From Affinundibacterium baiyunense (lineage in GTDB: Bacteria > Pseudomonadota > Gammaproteobacteria > Burkholderiales > Burkholderiaceae_D): 64,000 nucleotides of DNA. Positions 48,714 through 59,790 of the stretch are shown piece by piece (positions within the stretch are counted from its first letter, which is position 1; each line of letters begins with the position of its first letter). The notes beneath the pieces were generated by a model, which saw only the letters and a list, made by a program, of their open reading frames with translations, made no database searches and had not been told where the DNA came from. The stretch lies in NCBI RefSeq assembly GCF_018139645.1, contig NZ_JAGSPM010000007.1, positions 62,001 through 126,000 on the forward strand. Reading direction: 5' to 3'. The translations under genes and the position numbers were made by a program.

Positions 48714-49658
48714 ATGAATCAAGTCATTAAGAAAAAAACACGTTTGAATATCAATGGCGTACTGCTATTGGATAAACCCGTGGGCTGGTCGAGTAACGAC
48801 GCTTTAATTAAGGCAAAGCGATTACTCAATGCGATTAAAGCAGGTCATACCGGTACCTTAGATCCATTTGCCACCGGTTTATTGCCGCTGTGTTTTGGTG
48901 AGGCTACCAAGTTTTCCGCAGACTTATTAGATGCCGATAAGACCTATCGAACTGTGGTACATCTTGGCGTGATAAGCAACACCGGCGATACTGAAGGTGA
49001 GCTAGTTCAAACTTGTGAAGTGAATGTATCAGAAGCACAAATTCGAGCTGTCTTGGAGCAATTCAAAGGCGATATCTTGCAAGTGCCACCGATGTATTCG
49101 GCGCTCAAGCGCGAAGGTAAGCCACTTTACGAATATGCACGCGAAGGTGTCACCTTGGAGCGTGAGGCGCGTCCAGTTACAATTCATTCACTTGAATTTG
49201 TGAAGTATGAAGCGCCATTTCTGACATTGAACGTGTGCTGCAGTAAAGGCACTTACATCCGTGTATTAGGTGAAGATATTGGTAAAGCGCTAGGCTGTGG
49301 TGCGCATTTAAATGCATTACGCCGTACTCAGGTTGGTCATCTTCGCTTGGAAAATACAGTGACCTTGGATCAGTTGATCGAGATGAGCGAGGAGCAACGT
49401 TATTCTTTGCTAGCGCCAGTGGATGCTTTACTGTCGAGCTTTCCTGAAGTTGTCTTAAGCGAAGAATTATCGCGCCGTTTTTTGCAAGGACAGCGTATCT
49501 CATTGGCAAAAGAGGGCGTGACACATCCGTCACAAGTAGGGCGTGTTCGGGTCTACCGTATCGACAATGACAGTTCAGCGCGGCAGTTACTAGGATCGGC
49601 ACAGCTACAGGAATTTTCCGTGTTAGCACCTGAGCGTTTGATTTCTACCGCGCATTAA
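48714..49658 (+). CDS. truB: tRNA pseudouridine(55) synthase TruB
   Basis: Makes psi55 in the T arm of tRNAs; 314 residues. The opening NGVLLLDKPVGWSSND, AGHTGTLDPFATGLLPLCFG (catalytic Asp in the TLDP segment), KTYRTVVHLG and the CSKGTYIRVLGEDIGKALG segment are diagnostic. The ATG at 48714 is used; a TTG at 48699 adds five residues. It completes the rimP-nusA-infB-rbfA-truB block, 196 bp after rbfA. The gap between them shows nothing recognisable. Confidence 0.96.
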   Translation: MNQVIKKKTRLNINGVLLLDKPVGWSSNDALIKAKRLLNAIKAGHTGTLDPFATGLLPLCFGEATKFSADLLDADKTYRTVVHLGVISNTGDTEGELVQTCEVNVSEAQIRAVLEQFKGDILQVPPMYSALKREGKPLYEYAREGVTLEREARPVTIHSLEFVKYEAPFLTLNVCCSKGTYIRVLGEDIGKALGCGAHLNALRRTQVGHLRLENTVTLDQLIEMSEEQRYSLLAPVDALLSSFPEVVLSEELSRRFLQGQRISLAKEGVTHPSQVGRVRVYRIDNDSSARQLLGSAQLQEFSVLAPERLISTAH

Positions 49659-49801
49659 TTCGATCATCTATCCGCTCTGCAATTTGCTCACTAATTTTTG
49701 ATTGAGTTAACTGCTGCTGAGCCTCTCAAAAGTGGTAATAGTTAGTTTGAACGATTTGTCGAATTTCAATGGTAAGGTTAAGTTTTCTTCCGTTAACGCA
49801 A

Positions 49802-50350
49802 ATGGCGACGGCGATGTATCAACAAATTATTCAATTCTGGTTTGAGGAAGTTAACCCGAAACAGTGGTGGACTGTTGACTCACAATTTGATCAACTGATC
49901 GCACAACGATTTTTGCCATTGATGCATCAAGCTGCTGCTGACGAGTTATATGCTTGGCGAAATGTGCCGCACGGGCGCTTAGCAGAAATCATTATTCTTG
50001 ATCAGTTCTCGCGCAATGTTTATAGAAATACGCCATTAGCTTTTACTCAAGATAGCATGGCTCTTGCACTTGCTCAGGAGGCTGTGTTGCTCGGGGTAGA
50101 TAAAGCATTGACAGAAATAGAGCGTACTTTTCTTTACTTACCATTTATGCATAGCGAGTCGAAACTGATTCACGTTTGGGCTGAACACCTGTATCGCGAT
50201 CACGCGCCACCAGGAAATTATCAGTTTGAATTACGGCATAAAGCAATCGTTGATCGTTTCGGTCGCTATCCGCATCGAAACGCTATACTTGGTCGTGCAT
50301 CTAGTGATGAGGAAATCGCATTTCTAAAGGAAGAGGGATCGAGTTTTTAA
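49802..50350 (+). CDS. DUF924 family protein
   Basis: A 182-residue all-helical cytosolic protein of unknown function. Family signatures are IIQFWFEEVNPKQWW at the start, LAEIIILDQFSRNVYRNTPLAF, the YLPFMHSESKLIH segment and the HKAIVDRFGRYPHRNAILGR ending. The fold resembles TPR-like helical repeats. The ATG at 49802 fits the family's usual beginning; one at 49814 is also possible. It stands alone, convergent with the S9 peptidase across a shared terminator. Confidence 0.88.
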   Translation: MATAMYQQIIQFWFEEVNPKQWWTVDSQFDQLIAQRFLPLMHQAAADELYAWRNVPHGRLAEIIILDQFSRNVYRNTPLAFTQDSMALALAQEAVLLGVDKALTEIERTFLYLPFMHSESKLIHVWAEHLYRDHAPPGNYQFELRHKAIVDRFGRYPHRNAILGRASSDEEIAFLKEEGSSF

Positions 50351-50430
50351 CCATGAGAAATTTCCTTGATTCGTATCCTTATTTCATTCTGTACTTACTG
50401 ATTTAGTAGCGAACATCAAATCTAAAAGTA

Positions 50431-50466
50431 AAAAAAGCGACTGCATTTTATTGCAGTCGCTTTTTT
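50431..50466. terminator. Bidirectional rho-independent terminator
   Basis: A 15-bp stem (aaaaaagcgactgca / tgcagtcgctttttt) with a ttttat loop and T-runs on both strands, between the convergent DUF924 and S9 peptidase genes. Confidence 0.92.
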
Positions 50467-50526
50467 TACAAATGTTTAAGGTCTAAACTTTGACGAAAAC
50501 TCGGCTTGAGTCAGACCAAAAAGTGC

Positions 50527-52722
50527 TTACAAATTATCCTGCAAGAATTTCCACTTTGCTTTTTGCATAGACCAGTTTTGCCATGGATCTGCTACGCCAT
50601 GACCTTGGCCTGGATACAATTGCAAGCTGTAGTCTTTATTCGCTTTGGCTAGTGCATCGATCAGCATGACCGTATTTTGTGGGTGAACATTGTCGTCCAT
50701 GGTACCGTGCATGATCATGATTTTGCCGCTGAGGTCTTTTGCTGCTTTTAATGCAGAGCCTTTATCGTAGCCTTCAGTATTTTCTTGTGGCAGTCCCATG
50801 TAGCGCTCGGTATAAATACTGTCGTACAAACGCCAATCGGTTACTGGCGCACCGACGAAGCCGACTTTCCATGCTTTGCTGTGTGTCATCGCATAAGAGG
50901 TGAAGTAACCGCCATAGCTCCAGCCATTGAGGGCGATTCTATCCATGTCGGCAAAGCCTTGTTGGCGTAACCATTCCAAGCCATCTAATTGATCTTGTAG
51001 CTCCAATTGACCGAGTTTTTTATGAATAGGCCAAGCACTGGATACGCCTTTATTGCTGGCGCTTTGATTATCCATGACCCATACCACATAGCCTTGTTGT
51101 GCTAAGAAGTGATAGTACAAGTTTGCACTCCATTGATCACGCACTTGCGGTGCCATTGGTCCCGCATATAAGTGCTGATAAACTGGATATTTTTTGCTGG
51201 CATCAAAATTTGGTGGCAAGAACAGTAAGCTCTCCATCATGAATCCATTGCGGGATTTGATTTGCTGATGCTTCACTGTTGCCAATTGCAAGTCTTTGAT
51301 TTTTGCTGGAACACCTGCATCGTCAACGAGTTTTACCAGTACCCCTGCGTCAGTGAATAAGGATTGCTTAGGCGTTTGCGCCATGCTGCTCCAGCTATCG
51401 ACGAAGTGGGTAAAGGTTTTATTCCAACGCACCATGTGCGAACCTTTTTCTTCGGTAAGACGCTTAAAATTGCTGCCATCGAGATTGACGCTGTAGGCAT
51501 CATTGCCGATTGGATTGCGTTCGTTTGCAGCAAATAAGACACGTGATTTTGCTTCATCGACGCCATGTACTGCACGTACATCCCAATCGCCTTGGGTTAA
51601 AGCTTTGACTAATTGGAAGTTTTTGTCGTAGTGATATAAGTGACGATGACCAGTGCGATCCGATTGCCAGATGAAACTACCATCTTTTAAGAAGTGTGGC
51701 AGTGGTAGGCGTTCTGTCCAAGCTGGACTCGTTTCTTTAACGACGACTTTGCTATTGAGTTTGGCGTCATAAATACGCAAGTCTAACCAAGTCTGCACGC
51801 GGTCTTGCCATGCCGCCATTAACTTACCATCTGGTGTCCAATCGACTTGGACGATTAGCGTTTCTTTGCCAGGATAGGGATCTTGTGTCCAACTGATTTT
51901 ACCTTTTAAATCAACCACACCAAGTTTGGCGATAGGATTAAAGTCGCCTGCTTTTGGATAGCGAGTACGATCGGTTTTAACTGGTTGCGCATGATCGCCA
52001 CTCAAAGTGTAGACCGGTACTTTGGTTTCATCAAAACTCAAAAATGCCAATTTTTTTGAGTCAGGAGCCCAGCGGAATGCGCGGAAGTCACCGCGGCCGT
52101 AGACTTCTTCTTGATACACCCAATCTAAACGACCATTAAATACGGTTTCGCTACCGCCCGTTGTTAATCTAGTTTCTTTGGCTGTCGCGACATCGGTTGC
52201 GTACATGTCATTGCCTTTTAAGTAGGCAACCGTTTTTGCATCCGGTGACAATAAGGCTTCGTCCTCTTTGACATCGGGTGTGTTGGTCAGTGCACGTGCT
52301 TTGCTTGCATTCAGGTCTAGCAACCAGATGTCATTCTTGTGCGTAAAAATGTAGCTCTTGGTTTCTGGTTTAATTCTGGCACTCAGTTGATCGGCTAACT
52401 TATTGACTTCTTTCTCATCAATTTTAGCTGCTTTTAAAATGCTCAGTACATTGCCGTCGGCAGGTAAGGCGGTTTTTTCCCAAGTGCTTGGGTTAACCAC
52501 GAATAATTCAGCAACGCCTTTATTTACTTTGGATTCGATCAAACGATTTTGATTATCCCAAGACAAACGAGTAAGTGGTGCAGCATTAAAATTGACGCGT
52601 TGTTCAGGGTGATACAACATTTCTAATGTGAGCTTGCCGTCGCCCGCATATGCTGCGCCATTAGCAGCAAAGCTTGCTGCTATGGACAGTGCAATCGCGC
52701 TCAAGGGAATAGTGCGTTTCAT
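50527..52722 (-). CDS. S9-family prolyl oligopeptidase / dipeptidyl-peptidase IV-like
   Basis: An exported serine peptidase of 731 residues. A signal peptide ends near residue 25 (ANGAAYA). A DPP IV-type beta-propeller covers roughly 60-480 and the prolyl oligopeptidase catalytic domain is C-terminal. The triad is visible: Ser602 in GWSYGGYFT, Asp676/677 in GTMDDNVHP and His708 in GQGHGVADP. A strong GGAGG Shine-Dalgarno lies ahead of the ATG. It is periplasmic or membrane-associated and probably degrades proline-containing peptides. It follows the DUF2785 gene on the same strand. Confidence 0.93.
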   Translation of the reverse strand: MKRTIPLSAIALSIAASFAANGAAYAGDGKLTLEMLYHPEQRVNFNAAPLTRLSWDNQNRLIESKVNKGVAELFVVNPSTWEKTALPADGNVLSILKAAKIDEKEVNKLADQLSARIKPETKSYIFTHKNDIWLLDLNASKARALTNTPDVKEDEALLSPDAKTVAYLKGNDMYATDVATAKETRLTTGGSETVFNGRLDWVYQEEVYGRGDFRAFRWAPDSKKLAFLSFDETKVPVYTLSGDHAQPVKTDRTRYPKAGDFNPIAKLGVVDLKGKISWTQDPYPGKETLIVQVDWTPDGKLMAAWQDRVQTWLDLRIYDAKLNSKVVVKETSPAWTERLPLPHFLKDGSFIWQSDRTGHRHLYHYDKNFQLVKALTQGDWDVRAVHGVDEAKSRVLFAANERNPIGNDAYSVNLDGSNFKRLTEEKGSHMVRWNKTFTHFVDSWSSMAQTPKQSLFTDAGVLVKLVDDAGVPAKIKDLQLATVKHQQIKSRNGFMMESLLFLPPNFDASKKYPVYQHLYAGPMAPQVRDQWSANLYYHFLAQQGYVVWVMDNQSASNKGVSSAWPIHKKLGQLELQDQLDGLEWLRQQGFADMDRIALNGWSYGGYFTSYAMTHSKAWKVGFVGAPVTDWRLYDSIYTERYMGLPQENTEGYDKGSALKAAKDLSGKIMIMHGTMDDNVHPQNTVMLIDALAKANKDYSLQLYPGQGHGVADPWQNWSMQKAKWKFLQDNL

Positions 52723-52819
52723 GGATGATCCTCCAAATGATTTTTCTTGATAGTTGGATAAAACAAAATAATATTTTTAAGGTCAACAAGTCGACGTTTT
52801 AAGACTGAATTTAGCTGAC

Positions 52820-53728
52820 TTAGTTCAATTTTTTCATAGAACGAATGACGATGGGAAGCATTTTTTCTTGTAAGGCCGCTTGCTTACTTTCCTGCAGATT
52901 TATATACAAAGCGGACAGAAAAGTAGTCAGATTGTGCTTGCGCGCAAGGCTTGCTTGGCTAGTTTTTTTTAAGTCGAGCTTGGTTGCCAACAGACTAGTA
53001 AACCATGCATCCCATTCGCTGTTGCTGAGCGTAGAGCGTAGCGCCAAATAAAATACCGGCGTCATCAAGCGTTCTGCTTCGCCGTATTGATAAAAGTGTT
53101 GCTCGTTGCGAATTTGCTGTGCGAGTGCGGCGAGCATTGTTTCATGTTGCGCTTTATTGAGTGCTGGATTCAATGAAAGTTGCATCATCCAGTCGGCTGC
53201 ATGCGCGACACCATGACGCCAGCCACTTTTCTCATCAAAGCCACGAAAATCAGTAATTTGGCTGAGATACAAGGCGGCGATCTCAATCATTTCTTGTCTT
53301 TGTGCCTCAGACATAAACGCTTTGCGTCGGTCAACTCGCGCCACTTCGGCAAGAGTCAAGGCCGCAAAAGGTTTAGCGAAACCATCCTCGTCAACGACGC
53401 TTTTGTCAACTATGCGCTTGAGCAGCTGTTCGCGAATTTGATGCACCGTTTCAAGCGAGAGAAGTTCGCTGCGCATCCAAAACGACAAAGCTTCAAACGC
53501 AATTTCATCACGAAGTTGTGGATGAGGATCGCTGAGGCAAGCGAGTAGTGCTAAGGCAGTTTGTTGGCGTTGAGTCGCTGCGTCGATTTGCCATTTTGCA
53601 GCTTTTAGATGTTCTAATGTGCTAAGAGATATGCCATTGGGCGGGCAGGCAGCGAAGCTATTGGCGCTAAGTAAGAAGGCGAGGCAAAGCAGAAATTTTT
53701 TGGTGATAATTTGATAGACCATTCGCAT
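52820..53728 (-). CDS. DUF2785 domain-containing exported protein
   Basis: A 302-residue protein with a signal peptide (LLCLAFLLSANSFA) and a mature all-helical body. The ALLACLSDPHPQLRDEIAFEALSFW segment, the FRGFDEKSGWRHGVAHAADWMMQLSLNP segment and the AERLMTPVFYLALRS segment match DUF2785. Its function is unknown. The ATG at 53728 was chosen for its GAGGAGAG Shine-Dalgarno and because the signal peptide starts there; the frame is open upstream without similarity. It lies between waaA and the S9 peptidase on the same strand. Confidence 0.82.
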   Translation of the reverse strand: MRMVYQIITKKFLLCLAFLLSANSFAACPPNGISLSTLEHLKAAKWQIDAATQRQQTALALLACLSDPHPQLRDEIAFEALSFWMRSELLSLETVHQIREQLLKRIVDKSVVDEDGFAKPFAALTLAEVARVDRRKAFMSEAQRQEMIEIAALYLSQITDFRGFDEKSGWRHGVAHAADWMMQLSLNPALNKAQHETMLAALAQQIRNEQHFYQYGEAERLMTPVFYLALRSTLSNSEWDAWFTSLLATKLDLKKTSQASLARKHNLTTFLSALYINLQESKQAALQEKMLPIVIRSMKKLN

Positions 53729-53832
53729 TTTTTCTCTCCTCGGTATAAATTGATGCCGCATGTGCTGTTGCCGATATTCAGAGCCGACATTCATAGTCGA
53801 CATTCGCACCTGATCGATAAATTCACGCCAGA

Positions 53833-55107
53833 CTAAGCGATGAATTTTTCAATAGCTCGCATGGTTCGATCCGTTGCCCCTTGATGTTGTAAGAAGAATG
53901 CGTGAGCTTGCGTGCCCATCGCTTGACGTTTGGCACTGTCGTCGAGCAACGCTTGTGCTCTTTGCATCACGTTATCTGCATCGCTCGCACGTTGGGCGCA
54001 ATCAGCATCGATTGCTTGTTCCGTAATTTCAGAAAAATTAAATGTATGCGGTCCGGTGATGACAGGGCGGCTCATGGCAAAAGCCTCAATCAAATTATGG
54101 CCTCCTAGTGGAACCAAGCTACCACCGACAAACGCCAGATCACTAGCCGCGTAATACATATACATTTCTCCCATGCTGTCGCCTAAGAATACTTGGGTGT
54201 CAGGTGGAATAGGTAATTCTTCTTGGTTTAAATCTAGCGTAGAGCGGCGCACGAAACGCAATTGCTGCTGACTCAATAGTGAGGCAACTTGTTCAAAGCG
54301 TTGTGGGTGGCGGGGTGTAATGATTAACAAAGCGCGTGGCAGTTGCAGACGCATAAATGCATCGACAATCAAAGCTTCTTCGCCTTCACGCGTGCTGGCG
54401 CAAATAAAGACTGGTCGTTGTCCAAAATAAGCACGTAATTTCGCACCGCGTTCTGCCATTAATGGTGGTGGCGTGACATCAAATTTCATATTGCCAGTGA
54501 CACATAACTCACGCACACCCAAAGCACGTAAACGCTCGGCATCGGGGCCCGACTGCGCAGCGACATAATCGATTGCTTGCGCGGCAGGTAAGATTAAGTG
54601 AGATAAGCGCAATGCTTTTTTTAGTGATCGATCCGATAAACGAGCATTCACCAGAGTGACAGGGATATTTGCCGCTTTACACTGCGCGATTAAATTCGGC
54701 CAGACTTCGGTCTCAATCAATACACAAATTGTCGGCTTAAAGTGACGAAGAAATCGCCGTATCATCCAATTGATATCGTAAGGAATAAAAGCTTGCGTGA
54801 CACGATCAGCGACGTTAACAAACAAACTTTGGCCGGTGCTGCGACCAATTGGTGTCATGTGGGTCAGCAAAATATGATGTTGCGGATAGGCTTGTAATAG
54901 TGCTCGAATAATTGGTTCGGCAGCACGTGTTTCGCCAGCAGAAACCGCGTGAACCCAAATAAATTTTCGTGTATCGATCGCTTGATACCAACCAAGGCGC
55001 TCGCTGATATGTTGGCGGTAGCCGGGTTCTTGTTTGCCGCGTAGCCATAAACGCAGAATCACGAAGGGAAGTGCAAGAGACCAGGCAAGGGAGTATAAAA
55101 ATCGCAT
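53833..55107 (-). CDS. waaA: 3-deoxy-D-manno-octulosonic acid (Kdo) transferase
   Basis: Adds Kdo to lipid A precursor at the cytoplasmic face of the inner membrane. The 424-residue GT30 enzyme has an N-terminal membrane anchor (LYSLAWSLALPFVILRLWLRG), the WVHAVSAGETRAAEPIIRAL segment with the conserved Glu, HFKPTICVLIETEVWPNL, and a C-terminal FVGGSLVPLGGHNLIEAFAMS donor-binding motif. It is the first gene of a minus-strand run ahead of the DUF2785 gene. The upstream side is a 627-bp gene-free region. Confidence 0.96.
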   Translation of the reverse strand: MRFLYSLAWSLALPFVILRLWLRGKQEPGYRQHISERLGWYQAIDTRKFIWVHAVSAGETRAAEPIIRALLQAYPQHHILLTHMTPIGRSTGQSLFVNVADRVTQAFIPYDINWMIRRFLRHFKPTICVLIETEVWPNLIAQCKAANIPVTLVNARLSDRSLKKALRLSHLILPAAQAIDYVAAQSGPDAERLRALGVRELCVTGNMKFDVTPPPLMAERGAKLRAYFGQRPVFICASTREGEEALIVDAFMRLQLPRALLIITPRHPQRFEQVASLLSQQQLRFVRRSTLDLNQEELPIPPDTQVFLGDSMGEMYMYYAASDLAFVGGSLVPLGGHNLIEAFAMSRPVITGPHTFNFSEITEQAIDADCAQRASDADNVMQRAQALLDDSAKRQAMGTQAHAFFLQHQGATDRTMRAIEKFIA

Positions 55108-55734
55108 TAAGGCAGGAAATGCAGCGCTTTTTATGCGTCTGCTGAATGATTAGTTAAATAGGTGCTGAATATACCTGAAAACTCCAAGTATGTTGGCTGC
55201 TAATTTCTGAAAATTGTAGTCTTCTAAGGCTAGGCTTGATAGGTTTATTAAATATCAAATCACTAAATAGTTTGAAAGTTGATAGCGAATAATAAATTGA
55301 TAGTCGCTTTAGCGGACTTATTCCTTATCTGGTGGCTAGATGCTAATCTTCACAGCTTCGGTCTGTAGCTTGATTCTATTATTCTCACTAACGGCATTAT
55401 AGAGTCCAAGGATATTAAGTAAGTTGCCATGAAGACGCCAACAAAAATACGTCGAATATGAGTTAATGCGGTTGGATTCGGTGGAAGTGCCGCAAGTATC
55501 CTCTTTACGGACGAATCATCCTTATAATTTGTTTAATGCCTAGACTCAGGTCTAGCCCACTTGCTCGGCTCAATGACGTGATTCGCGGCATAAAAATTTG
55601 AATTCAGTCATTTTACTTTACCTTTAAATAGTTTAGGTTTAAAGTAATTATTCAGCTATGCATTGTCTCTGCGATCTTCCTAAGAAAAGCATAAAAATAG
55701 AGAAATGCGCGAACTACCGTATGGAGACCGACTG
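55108..55734. other. Gene-free intergenic region between waaA and the anthranilate operon
   Basis: A divergent control region. An inverted repeat lies at 55613-55647. A 52-codon open stretch without a start codon on the minus strand (about 55350-55508) is not called. Nothing else recognisable was seen. Confidence 0.5.
55613..55647. promoter_or_regulatory. Candidate operator of the anthranilate operon
   Basis: TTACTTTA (55613-55620) and its exact complement TAAAGTAA (55640-55647) form a widely spaced palindrome 88 bp upstream of the first catabolic gene. The operon encodes its own MarR regulator, which is the natural candidate to bind here. No -35/-10 pair was assigned with confidence. Confidence 0.4.
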
Positions 55735-57393
55735 ATGTCCAAGCACTTCTTTCAATCTGCGCATGTCGACGCCTTCGCCGTTCAGCATCTGCCACCGCCA
55801 GATCAGTGGCCAGAACTTATATTCGATTTACCTGAGTTGCAGTATCCAGAACGTTTGAATTGCGCGAATGCTTTTTTAGAAGATATCGTCGCTCAAGGAT
55901 TTGCCGACAAAGTCGCAATTCGAAGTTCCAGTGCTAGCGCTAGTGTGACGTGGACCTATGCCGAGCTGTGCGTCAAAGTTAATCAAATTGCCCACGTCAT
56001 CGTAGATGAGATGGGACTAGTACCAGGCAATCGCGTGTTATTGCGTGGTGCAAATAATCCTATGATGGCCGCCTGCATTTTGGCGGTGTGGAAAGTCGGT
56101 TGTGTCGCAGTACCGACCATGCCTTTGCTGCGTGCGAAAGAGTTGAGTGTGATTATCGATAAAGCGCAAATTTCTGCTGCTTTGTGTTCGTCTGCTTTGC
56201 ATGAAGAATTAGACTCAGCGCAGAAATTAAGCCCGGTCTTGCAGCAGATAAAATTTTTTAATTCTGAGGAGGTGGATTCTGTCGATCAATTAATGCAGGT
56301 TAAACCAACGAGCTTTACTGCCGTCGATACGCATGCTGAAGACGTTTGTCTGATTAGCTTTACCTCAGGCACAACAGGGATGCCTAAAGGCACCATGCAT
56401 TTCCATCGCGATGTGTTGGCGATTTGTGATTGCTTTCCTCGTTCGATCTTGCAATCGCAGCCTAGCGATACGTTTATTGGCACACCACCATTAGCATTTA
56501 CTTTTGGTCTAGGCGGCTTATTGTTGTTCCCTTTACGGATTGGCGCGACAGCGGTGTTATTAGAAAAACTCACGCCAGAAACGCTGCTCAAATCTATCGA
56601 CGAATATCAAGCGACAGTCTGTTTTACGGCACCTACTTTCTATCGTCAAATGCTACCTATGGTACCGAATTTCTCTTTAAAGTCGCTGCAAAAAACGGTG
56701 TCAGCGGGAGAGACTTTGCCAGCCGCCACTCGTGAAGCTTGGCAAGCTGCGACGGGGCTCATCATGATAGACGGTATAGGCGCTACCGAGATGTTGCATA
56801 TCTTTATTTCCGCAGCAGGTGAGGAGGCGCGCTCGGGTGCGACGGGCAAAGCCGTGCCTGGTTATCGAGCTTGTGTGCTGGATGAACAGGGCAATCCTGC
56901 ACCGGTTGGCGTCACTGGCCGACTCGCGGTTAAAGGCCCAACTGGTTGCCGCTATCTGGCAGATGACAGACAGAAGAATTACGTATTGAACGGATGGAAT
57001 TTGACCGGTGACGCCTATGAAATGGATGCCGAAGGCTATTTCCATTACCGCGCGCGTACCGACGACATGATTATCACCGCAGGTTACAACGTTGCAGGTC
57101 CCGAAGTCGAAGAAATCATTTTAAAACATCCCGCTGTCGCCGAATGTGCGGTGGTGGGTTTGCCTGATGAAGAGCGCGGACAAATCGTCAAAGCCTTTGT
57201 GGTCTTGCGTGACGCCATTAAGGTCAGTGATCCTTTGGCGAGTGAGGCCTTGGTTAGCGAGATTCAGCAATTCGTTAAAGCCAATGTCGCGCCGTATAAA
57301 TATCCTCGCTGTATAGAATTCAAAGACGCTTTGCCGCGCACGGAGACCGGTAAAGTGCAGCGCTTTAAATTAAAAACGAATACGCCAAAATAA
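55735..57393 (+). CDS. abmG: 2-aminobenzoate (anthranilate)--CoA ligase, benzoate-CoA ligase type
   Basis: Adenylate-forming ligase of 552 residues that activates an aromatic acid as its CoA thioester. The P-loop [18 protein letters not shown] (near 207), the adenylation signature around [22 protein letters not shown] and the catalytic lysine in [12 protein letters not shown] are clear. The neighbouring fused monooxygenase/reductase makes 2-aminobenzoate the most likely substrate, as in the abm clusters described in Azoarcus evansii; other aromatic acids cannot be excluded from the sequence. The start at 55735 has a GGAG upstream. It stops two bases before abmA begins. Confidence 0.82.
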   Translation: MSKHFFQSAHVDAFAVQHLPPPDQWPELIFDLPELQYPERLNCANAFLEDIVAQGFADKVAIRSSSASASVTWTYAELCVKVNQIAHVIVDEMGLVPGNRVLLRGANNPMMAACILAVWKVGCVAVPTMPLLRAKELSVIIDKAQISAALCSSALHEELDSAQKLSPVLQQIKFFNSEEVDSVDQLMQVKPTSFTAVDTHAEDVCLISFTSGTTGMPKGTMHFHRDVLAICDCFPRSILQSQPSDTFIGTPPLAFTFGLGGLLLFPLRIGATAVLLEKLTPETLLKSIDEYQATVCFTAPTFYRQMLPMVPNFSLKSLQKTVSAGETLPAATREAWQAATGLIMIDGIGATEMLHIFISAAGEEARSGATGKAVPGYRACVLDEQGNPAPVGVTGRLAVKGPTGCRYLADDRQKNYVLNGWNLTGDAYEMDAEGYFHYRARTDDMIITAGYNVAGPEVEEIILKHPAVAECAVVGLPDEERGQIVKAFVVLRDAIKVSDPLASEALVSEIQQFVKANVAPYKYPRCIEFKDALPRTETGKVQRFKLKTNTPK

Positions 57394-57395
57394 TC

Positions 57396-59789
57396 ATGAA
57401 CATACTTTGCATAGGCGGCGGTCCCGCTGGTTTGTACTTTGCTTTGCTGATGAAGAAGCAAAATCCCGCACATCGTATCGTGGTGGTAGAACGTAATCGT
57501 CCTTACGATACTTTTGGTTGGGGCGTGGTGTTTTCGGATCAGACTTTAGGTAATTTGGTGAAAGCAGATGAACCCACTGCCAAGACCATACTGCAAGCTT
57601 TTAATCATTGGGATGACATTGACGTGCATTTCAAAGGCCAAGTCGTCACATCGGGCGGACATGGTTTTTGCGGTATTGGTCGCAAACGCTTACTGAATAT
57701 TCTGCAAGAGCGCTGCGAACAGTTAGGTGTGGAATTGGTCTTTGAAACCGATGTACAAGATGATCAAGCTCTAGCGAAAACCTATGATGCTGATCTGGTG
57801 ATTGCCAGCGATGGTTTAAATAGTCGAATTCGTACGCGTTATGAATCGACGTATCAGCCCGATATTGATACGCGAAAATGCCGTTTTGTTTGGCTAGGTA
57901 CCAAAAAATTATTCTCCGCCTTCACCTTTGCATTTGAGGAAACCGAACATGGCTGGTTTCAAGCACACGCCTATCAATACGATGGTGACACCGCGACCTT
58001 CATCGTTGAAACACCGGAAGAGGTGTGGTTGAAAGCGGGTCTCGATCAAATGGATCAGGCGCAAGCGATCGCATTTTGCGAAAAGCTATTCGCCAAGTAT
58101 TTGGATGGCAATGCCTTGATGAGCAATGCCAGCCATTTGCGGGGCTCAGCGAGTTGGATCAAATTTCCGCGCATTATTTGTCAGCGCTGGGTGCATCAGA
58201 ATCAGATTAACGACAAAAATGTTCCGGTAGTCTTGATGGGTGACGCGGCACATACCGCGCATTTTTCTATCGGCTCGGGAACCAAGCTGGCACTGGAAGA
58301 CGCGATAGAGCTTGCCAATTGTTTCGCGCAACATGGCGACAAGGGCATGCAAGCGGTGATGGACGCGTATCAAGACCTACGTGCGATTGAAGTGTTGAAG
58401 ATACAAAGTGCAGCGCGTAATTCGATGGAGTGGTTTGAAAACGTGCAGCGATACACCGCAATGCAAGCACCGCAATTTGCCTATTCGATGTTGACGCGCA
58501 GTCAGCGTTTATCACACGAGAATTTGCGTCTGCGCGATGCAAATTATGTGTGTAGTTTTGAGGCTTGGATTGCCGAGCAAGCCTTTGCCAAAGCTGGCAT
58601 TGACATGCCTAAAACCAAGCAAACGATTCCACCGATGTTCACACCATTTAAAGTGCGCGATGTGGTCTTAAAAAATCGTATCGTGGTGTCACCGATGGCG
58701 CAATATTCAGCAGTCGATGGCATCGCTGGCGATTATCATTTAGTGCATCTCGGCAGCCGTGCGATGGGTGGCGCTGGTCTGGTATTCGCCGAAATGACCT
58801 GCGTCTCGGCAGAAGGCAGAATTACACCCGCTTGCCCCGGTTTATATACACCAGAACATACGCAAGCATGGAAACGCATCGTTGATTTTGTACACGCCAA
58901 TAGTGATGCCAAGATCGCTGTGCAACTCGGACATGCAGGTGCCAAAGGTTCTACCAAACGCGCTTGGGATGGTATCGATCAGCCTTTAGATGCTGGTAAT
59001 TGGCCCTTGATCTCGGCGTCGGAACAACAATATTTGCCTGCGGTGTCGCAAGTCGCCCAAGCTGCGACGATAGCGCAAATGAGGCAAGTGTTGAATGAAT
59101 TCGTCGCAGCGACCAATGCCGCCAATCAAGCGGGTTTTGATTGGTTGGAATTGCATTGTGCGCACGGTTATTTTCTGTCGAGTTTCATTTCTCCATTATC
59201 CAATCAGCGCAGTGATGAATACGGTGGTAGTTTGGAAAATCGTTGCCGATATCCTTTAGAAGTATTCGCAGCTATGCGCGCCGTTTGGCCAGCGCATAAG
59301 CCGATGTCCGTGCGTATTTCCGCCCACGATTGGGTGGAGGGCGGCATTACGCCAGATGATGCTGTGGTAATCGCTAAGCTGTTCAAACAGGCGGGTGCTG
59401 ACATGATCGATTGCTCGTCAGGTCAAGTCAGTAAACAAGAAAAGCCCGTGTATGGCCGTATGTTTCAAACACCGTTCTCAGATCGTATCCGCAATGAAGC
59501 GCAGATTGCAACGATTGCGGTGGGTGCGATTTTTGAAGCCGATCACGTGAATAGCATTATCGCCGCAGGGCGTGCCGATCTGTGTGCTATTGCCAGACCG
59601 CACTTAGCTGATCCTGCGTGGACTTTGCATGAAGCAGCCAAGCTCGGTTTTACCGACATTAGTTGGCCGCAACAATACATCGCTGGCAAATTGCAATTGG
59701 AGCGTAATCTCGAACGCGAGCGCCAAGTGGCAGCGGCAAGTCGTGGCATGAGCCCACAAGAAATTGCAGAAAAATTATTGGAAGGTTGA
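57396..59789 (+). CDS. abmA: Fused 2-aminobenzoyl-CoA (salicylyl-CoA-type) monooxygenase/reductase
   Basis: A 797-residue fusion. The N-terminal 400 residues are a flavoprotein hydroxylase: [15 protein letters not shown] (FAD), a central [16 protein letters not shown] segment, and [23 protein letters not shown]. From about residue 410 comes an Old Yellow Enzyme-type domain ([52 protein letters not shown]). This is the domain order of the Azoarcus evansii 2-aminobenzoyl-CoA monooxygenase/reductase, which hydroxylates and reduces the ring. It is translated almost back to back with abmG and ends two bases before the SDR gene, all in one operon. Confidence 0.9.
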   Translation: MNILCIGGGPAGLYFALLMKKQNPAHRIVVVERNRPYDTFGWGVVFSDQTLGNLVKADEPTAKTILQAFNHWDDIDVHFKGQVVTSGGHGFCGIGRKRLLNILQERCEQLGVELVFETDVQDDQALAKTYDADLVIASDGLNSRIRTRYESTYQPDIDTRKCRFVWLGTKKLFSAFTFAFEETEHGWFQAHAYQYDGDTATFIVETPEEVWLKAGLDQMDQAQAIAFCEKLFAKYLDGNALMSNASHLRGSASWIKFPRIICQRWVHQNQINDKNVPVVLMGDAAHTAHFSIGSGTKLALEDAIELANCFAQHGDKGMQAVMDAYQDLRAIEVLKIQSAARNSMEWFENVQRYTAMQAPQFAYSMLTRSQRLSHENLRLRDANYVCSFEAWIAEQAFAKAGIDMPKTKQTIPPMFTPFKVRDVVLKNRIVVSPMAQYSAVDGIAGDYHLVHLGSRAMGGAGLVFAEMTCVSAEGRITPACPGLYTPEHTQAWKRIVDFVHANSDAKIAVQLGHAGAKGSTKRAWDGIDQPLDAGNWPLISASEQQYLPAVSQVAQAATIAQMRQVLNEFVAATNAANQAGFDWLELHCAHGYFLSSFISPLSNQRSDEYGGSLENRCRYPLEVFAAMRAVWPAHKPMSVRISAHDWVEGGITPDDAVVIAKLFKQAGADMIDCSSGQVSKQEKPVYGRMFQTPFSDRIRNEAQIATIAVGAIFEADHVNSIIAAGRADLCAIARPHLADPAWTLHEAAKLGFTDISWPQQYIAGKLQLERNLERERQVAAASRGMSPQEIAEKLLEG

Positions 59790-59790
59790 T

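Noticed and set aside
55350-55508. Open minus-strand stretch of about 52 codons upstream of the anthranilate operon
   Set aside because: It has no start codon at its beginning and no recognisable family; chance openness in an AT-rich region is likelier.
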